From positions 123,545 to 187,544 of the forward strand of contig NZ_JBOITL010000023.1 of NCBI RefSeq assembly GCF_050717515.1: a stretch of DNA of 64,000 bases. The letters run 5' to 3'. Positions 60,854 through 64,000 of this stretch are shown one piece after another. The notes beneath the pieces were generated by a model. That model ran no database searches, was not told the origin of the DNA, and worked only from the letters and a program-made list of their open reading frames with translations. Source of the DNA: Clostridium_AD sp050717515 (lineage in GTDB: Bacteria > Bacillota > Clostridia > Clostridiales > Clostridiaceae). Position numbers and translations under genes: made by a program. Position 1 is the stretch's first letter; every line of letters begins with the position of its first letter.

Positions 60854-61825
60854 TTACTTTTGGGCGTCATATATCATCTTGGATACTTGTGCAATAGTTT
60901 CATTTGCATTTGGAAGGTCCTCTGTAAAGACCACAAGAATATATGGATTATCCTTACTTACAATGGCAATATCATTTACACACTCGCCAAAGTCACCTAT
61001 TTTATGAGCTACAACTCGCTTAGGAATGTACTTATCTATCCTATCATGATACTCTGTTTTTTTCATGGTTTCAATCAAATCACTGTAGTATTTATTATTA
61101 TCAAGATTTAAATATAATTTCTCTAAGATTTTAAAAGAATCCTTTGGTGTAGTATTATTTTCACTATGTACTGTAGGATGCCCAACTATTTTTTCGATAT
61201 AATTATATTTATTTTCATTGCCTACTTTTCTTAAAATCATATTTATTGCTATATTGTCCGAATAAATTATTGAATAGTCACTTAAGGTCTTGAGTGCAAT
61301 AGGCTTGCTTAAATCTGTTCCTTGAAGTTCTCCTGCACCCTCTTCATAATCACATTGTTCAAATATTAATTTTTCATTTATATCAATTTTTTGTTCCTGA
61401 ATCATATCATACATAAGCATATTTATAGGTACTTTTATTGTGCTAGCTGCCACAAACTGCTTGTCCTGATTTATTTCAATAAATTTTTTAGAATTTATAT
61501 CATAGTAAACCAATCCAACTTTACTTATATTATTGCCTAAAAATGTTCTAATCCCTTTTTCTAAACCCTGTAACTGAGCTTGCTTCTTAGAATTTTCTGC
61601 TGCCTTGGTTTGCTTGTACTCTAATGACTGTATATTAACTAAATCTTCATATTCAGTTTTAGATATGACTTTAGATATTCCATAATTATTACTTTTATTA
61701 TTAGTAGAAGTATAATTAGTCGTAGCAACACTTCCCCCGGCCACTACCGATTGCTTGTTTAAGTAAGTCGTTGCAAAAAGTGCCATTATTATTGCTATGC
61801 AAATGCAAATTTCCTTACCTTTCAT
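60854..61825 (-). CDS. Class A beta-lactamase-like serine hydrolase
   Basis: This 323-aa protein starts at ATG 61825, 8 nt after AAGGGGG. A signal anchor (about 6-22) and a helical linker precede the penicillin-binding fold: STIK (Ser128, Lys131), YSDN (SDN, about 189), and HKIG where KTG is expected. The omega-loop ExxLN with the deacylating Glu is not evident. The fold is that of class A beta-lactamases, but the missing motifs make true beta-lactam hydrolysis doubtful; a peptidoglycan-related or penicillin-binding role is possible. The SD is formed by a GGGGGACGGTTAG repeat fragment. Confidence 0.8.
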   Translation of the reverse strand: MKGKEICICIAIIMALFATTYLNKQSVVAGGSVATTNYTSTNNKSNNYGISKVISKTEYEDLVNIQSLEYKQTKAAENSKKQAQLQGLEKGIRTFLGNNISKVGLVYYDINSKKFIEINQDKQFVAASTIKVPINMLMYDMIQEQKIDINEKLIFEQCDYEEGAGELQGTDLSKPIALKTLSDYSIIYSDNIAINMILRKVGNENKYNYIEKIVGHPTVHSENNTTPKDSFKILEKLYLNLDNNKYYSDLIETMKKTEYHDRIDKYIPKRVVAHKIGDFGECVNDIAIVSKDNPYILVVFTEDLPNANETIAQVSKMIYDAQK

Positions 61826-61826
61826 C

Positions 61827-62141
61827 TAACCGTCCCCCTTGTACTTCTTCGTTAGTGCTATCTATTATTATTTGTTATCCCTCTAAAATTCTTTTAATAT
61901 AAAAATATACTAAATATATGTCGTTTCAATGACAATTGTGTTAACAATCCATGAATTTTTTACTTTAATTACATTGTACCTTAAATTTTTCCAAATTTTT
62001 ATATTTTTCGATATTTTTAAATTAAATGATTAATTATCTGATTTAATCTTCATAAAATCTTCATGCTAGATGCTTATAATCTAAAGTTTACAGTTATAAG
62101 CTTCCATGAAAATATAAGCTAATTAATTGTTAACCGTCCCC
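61827..62141. repeat. Two further fragments of the GGGGACGGTTAAC repeat
   Basis: TAACCGTCCCC at 61827-61837 overlaps the SD of the beta-lactamase-like gene, and ATTAATTGTTAACCGTCCCC at 62122-62141 lies upstream of it. Together with 60666-60715 they flank the gene. The gap 61826-62256 otherwise shows only AT-rich promoter-type sequence. Confidence 0.6.
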
Positions 62142-62256
62142 AACTATTTGTAGCTATCTAATTCTCTTTCTAGATTATATCTTCCTAATATTTAGCATAT
62201 AATATAAATATATGTTTATTTCACCTTATACCGCTATATTTTAAGGAGTTGATCTA

Positions 62257-62475
62257 ATGAAAATTAAATTTTGCAAACATAATCAATGGAATAATGCTGT
62301 TATTACTATGATAACTGAAACTAATCCTAATATAAAGGTATCCACAAAAAAATGTTTTGGAAAGTGTCATAAATGCAAATGTCATCCTATAGCTATGGTG
62401 GACAAGAAACTGTTAGTGGGTAATGATGAAGAAGATTTGTATAATATTATAATCAGCAAATTATTAATTCCTTAG
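62257..62475 (+). CDS. DUF1450 family protein (YuzB-like)
   Basis: This 72-aa protein starts at ATG 62257 with AAGGAG. KFCKHN at the N-terminus and CFGKCHKCKCHPIAMVDKKL followed by 'GNDEEDLYNII' match DUF1450; the four conserved Cys suggest metal or Fe-S binding in a thioredoxin-like fold. Function unknown. A perfect 14-bp terminator follows. Confidence 0.85.
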   Translation: MKIKFCKHNQWNNAVITMITETNPNIKVSTKKCFGKCHKCKCHPIAMVDKKLLVGNDEEDLYNIIISKLLIP

Positions 62476-62487
62476 TCGCTTAAAAAT

Positions 62488-62528
62488 AAATAACAAGTCA
62501 ATGTACTTAGCATTTTGACTTGTTATTT
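62488..62528. terminator. Terminator between DUF1450 and the NlpC/P60 gene
   Basis: AAATAACAAGTCAA and TTGACTTGTTATTT with a 13-nt loop. A/T-rich on both flanks, so it could act for both convergent genes. Confidence 0.8.
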
Positions 62529-62555
62529 AAATGCGCCTTAAAAAATATATATTTT

Positions 62556-63638
62556 TTAATTTACTCGTCTAGCCGTTAGATAATCTCCTCTTGTCATAGG
62601 TGAAACTTTAATTACATCTCCTGTCCGGGGAGAATGAATATAATTATTATTACCAACGTAAATACCTGCATGATGAGGATTGTTATTGTTTCCAAAAAAT
62701 ACTAAATCCCCTGGTTGAAGATCTTTTTTAGCTACTTGTATACCATCATTTATCTGATCATATGTGGACCTTCCCACCGATATTCCAAAATGGTTATATA
62801 CATATTGTGTAAATCCTGAGCAATCAAAGCCTGTAGAAGGTGATGTACCACCCCGTGAATATTGTGTGCCAAGGAAGTTAGAAGCATAACTTATTATAGA
62901 ATCTTGTGATAAATTAGTTGAGCCTCTTGAAGGAGTATATTTAGCCACTGATTTTCGCATTCCACTTGTTTTTGTTGTGCTTTTATTTGCCAATCCTTGT
63001 GCATTACCCATCCTAGCTGTAAGATACTTTTCCTTGGTATCTAACTTGGTTATCAATTTATTTTGTGATTCTTTAGCGAGGATTATCTTCTCTAACTTTA
63101 GCTTGTTGTCTACCTGTAATTTAAGTAATTCAACCTTCATATAATTTAAACACTGCTGCTTTTCATTTAATTTATTTTGGACAGCTTCAAACTCACTCAT
63201 TACTTTTTTGTCAAACTTTATTATGACTCTGATGTTTTTTACTCTTGATACAAAATCTCCAAAGTTCTCTGAATTAAGTAAAACACGGGTATATCCATCA
63301 ACCCCATTTATGTACATGGTTCGCATTCTACTGTCGAATAATTCTCGTTCCTTTTGTACTTCATTTCCAACCTTATTTATCTCTTCCGCAACACTTTTAA
63401 TTGCTTTTTCTGTTTGTAATATTTTAATTTTATTCTCCCCCGTTTTAGCCATATTCTTTTCAATTTCATTGTCATATTGTTCTATTATTCTTTCAATTGT
63501 TTGACTCTCGGTTTGATTTCTAGTTAGTGAATACTTTTGCGGTTGTAACTTTCCATTTACTTCAACCGCTAATGCAGTTACATTAAAAGTAAAAATCAAA
63601 GTTGTCAGAACTGCCATATTTCTCATAGCATGCTTCAT
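62556..63638 (-). CDS. Secreted NlpC/P60 peptidoglycan endopeptidase with N-terminal coiled coil
   Basis: This 360-aa protein starts at ATG 63638 with GGGGATG. A signal peptide (about 1-25) and a coiled coil (about 40-215, CwlO-like) precede a short linker and the NlpC/P60 domain (about 245-360): catalytic Cys about 273 in FDCSGF, His in HHAGIYVG and the third polar residue at IHSP. D,L-endopeptidases of this type cut cell-wall stem peptides; the coiled coil is usually where FtsEX-type regulators act. Single gene. Confidence 0.9.
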   Translation of the reverse strand: MKHAMRNMAVLTTLIFTFNVTALAVEVNGKLQPQKYSLTRNQTESQTIERIIEQYDNEIEKNMAKTGENKIKILQTEKAIKSVAEEINKVGNEVQKERELFDSRMRTMYINGVDGYTRVLLNSENFGDFVSRVKNIRVIIKFDKKVMSEFEAVQNKLNEKQQCLNYMKVELLKLQVDNKLKLEKIILAKESQNKLITKLDTKEKYLTARMGNAQGLANKSTTKTSGMRKSVAKYTPSRGSTNLSQDSIISYASNFLGTQYSRGGTSPSTGFDCSGFTQYVYNHFGISVGRSTYDQINDGIQVAKKDLQPGDLVFFGNNNNPHHAGIYVGNNNYIHSPRTGDVIKVSPMTRGDYLTARRVN

Positions 63639-63880
63639 TTTTACATCCCCCTCGTTGTTTTAAAATAAACAAATCATATACAAAATGCATTAAAACCTTA
63701 TGCAGTTTGTGTCAAGAGTATTTTCTGTGAAATTTAATATTGCTTACTCGCTTATTTACTTATTTACTTAATTATACATTTATGTATTATTATAGCATGA
63801 TTGTTTTCTGTTGAACATACCCTATTAATATTAATTATTTTTTTAAAAAACAAAGAGCTATGATTTCAAAATATATAATG

Positions 63881-64000
63881 GACCCTATAAGGTAGACAGT
63901 TTAAAAAAAGAGCCATACTTGACTCAAAACTAACTGACTCTACTTTGTAGGGTCTTTTTGTTATACTTAATACATCAAGTTAGGAGAGTGATGATATGGG
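63881..64000 (+). other. Inverted repeat and start of a gene cut by the window edge, possibly an IS end
   Basis: GACCCTATAAGGTAGAC (63881-63897) is repeated inverted and slightly changed at 63936-63954 (GACTCTACTTTGTAGGGTC), followed by TTTTTG. A clean SD (AGGAG, 63982-63986) and ATG (63996, or 63991) follow. A TGGACCCTA..GTAGACA border just ahead of an ORF resembles left ends of IS3-family elements, but only five bases of the gene are visible, and a terminator plus an ordinary gene start is equally possible. The gap 63639-63880 shows only AT-rich sequence. Confidence 0.3.

Noticed and set aside
63881..63960. Confident call of an IS3-family element
   Set aside because: Only a possible border and five bases of a reading frame are visible; a terminator plus ordinary gene start explains it equally well.

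Overview
The window looks like chromosome from a low-GC, Gram-positive, spore-former-type anaerobe of the genus Clostridium or a close relative. It is strongly AT-rich, has strong Shine-Dalgarno (SD) sites and frequent TTG/GTG starts, and carries AddAB and SbcCD, a CtfAB-type CoA transferase, ComFB, DUF1450, LCP and CwlO-like proteins, and a c-di-GMP-I riboswitch. No rRNA, tRNA, CRISPR array or complete insertion sequence was seen.

Region 1 (1-8.4 kb, minus strand) is a surface-fibre module. A LuxR-type two-component system (6026-8352) precedes a large SipW/ER-type signal peptidase (4724-5926). Four TasA-like proteins with SipW-type signal peptides follow (4433 down to 1376), then a repeat-rich protein with a sortase signal (336-1325) and a truncated DUF5305-like gene. 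Copies of a TACTAAAGTAGTA box lie upstream of the TasA-like promoter and of the signal peptidase gene, so the neighbouring response regulator is the obvious candidate regulator.

Region 2 (8.5-15.5 kb) holds a decayed LCP fragment, a 43-residue membrane peptide, and a minus-strand series for precursor sugars and attachment: LCP transferase, rmlD, galE, galU and a CapD-type dehydratase. Region 3 (15.7-20.2 kb, plus strand) has a c-di-GMP-I riboswitch followed by three paralogous beta-helix (pectate-lyase-like) proteins. Region 4 (20.4-37.3 kb, minus strand) is a complete Wzx/Wzy-type exopolysaccharide operon: a second galU, priming sugar transferase, rmlABC, three GT2 enzymes, pyruvyl transferase, Wzx, FrhB-like protein, CpsC, an atypical CpsD, two more glycosyltransferases and a Wzy-like polymerase. 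Together, regions 1-4 suggest a c-di-GMP-linked extracellular matrix locus of protein fibres, a rhamnose-containing and probably pyruvylated polysaccharide, and beta-helix proteins that may act on it.

Region 5 (37.9-64 kb) is mostly housekeeping: YihY, a nitrilase-family amidase, DUF1294, SbcCD, AddAB, an AtoE transporter with CtfAB, ComFB, phosphoglucomutase, a class A beta-lactamase-like protein, DUF1450 and an NlpC/P60 hydrolase. Scattered through regions 3-5 is a family of about 210-240 bp long-palindrome elements (four full copies, one half copy and a related tandem array). Their arms differ in sequence between copies yet stay paired, and three copies end within a few bases of a stop codon. 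This family is the most unusual non-coding signal in the window.
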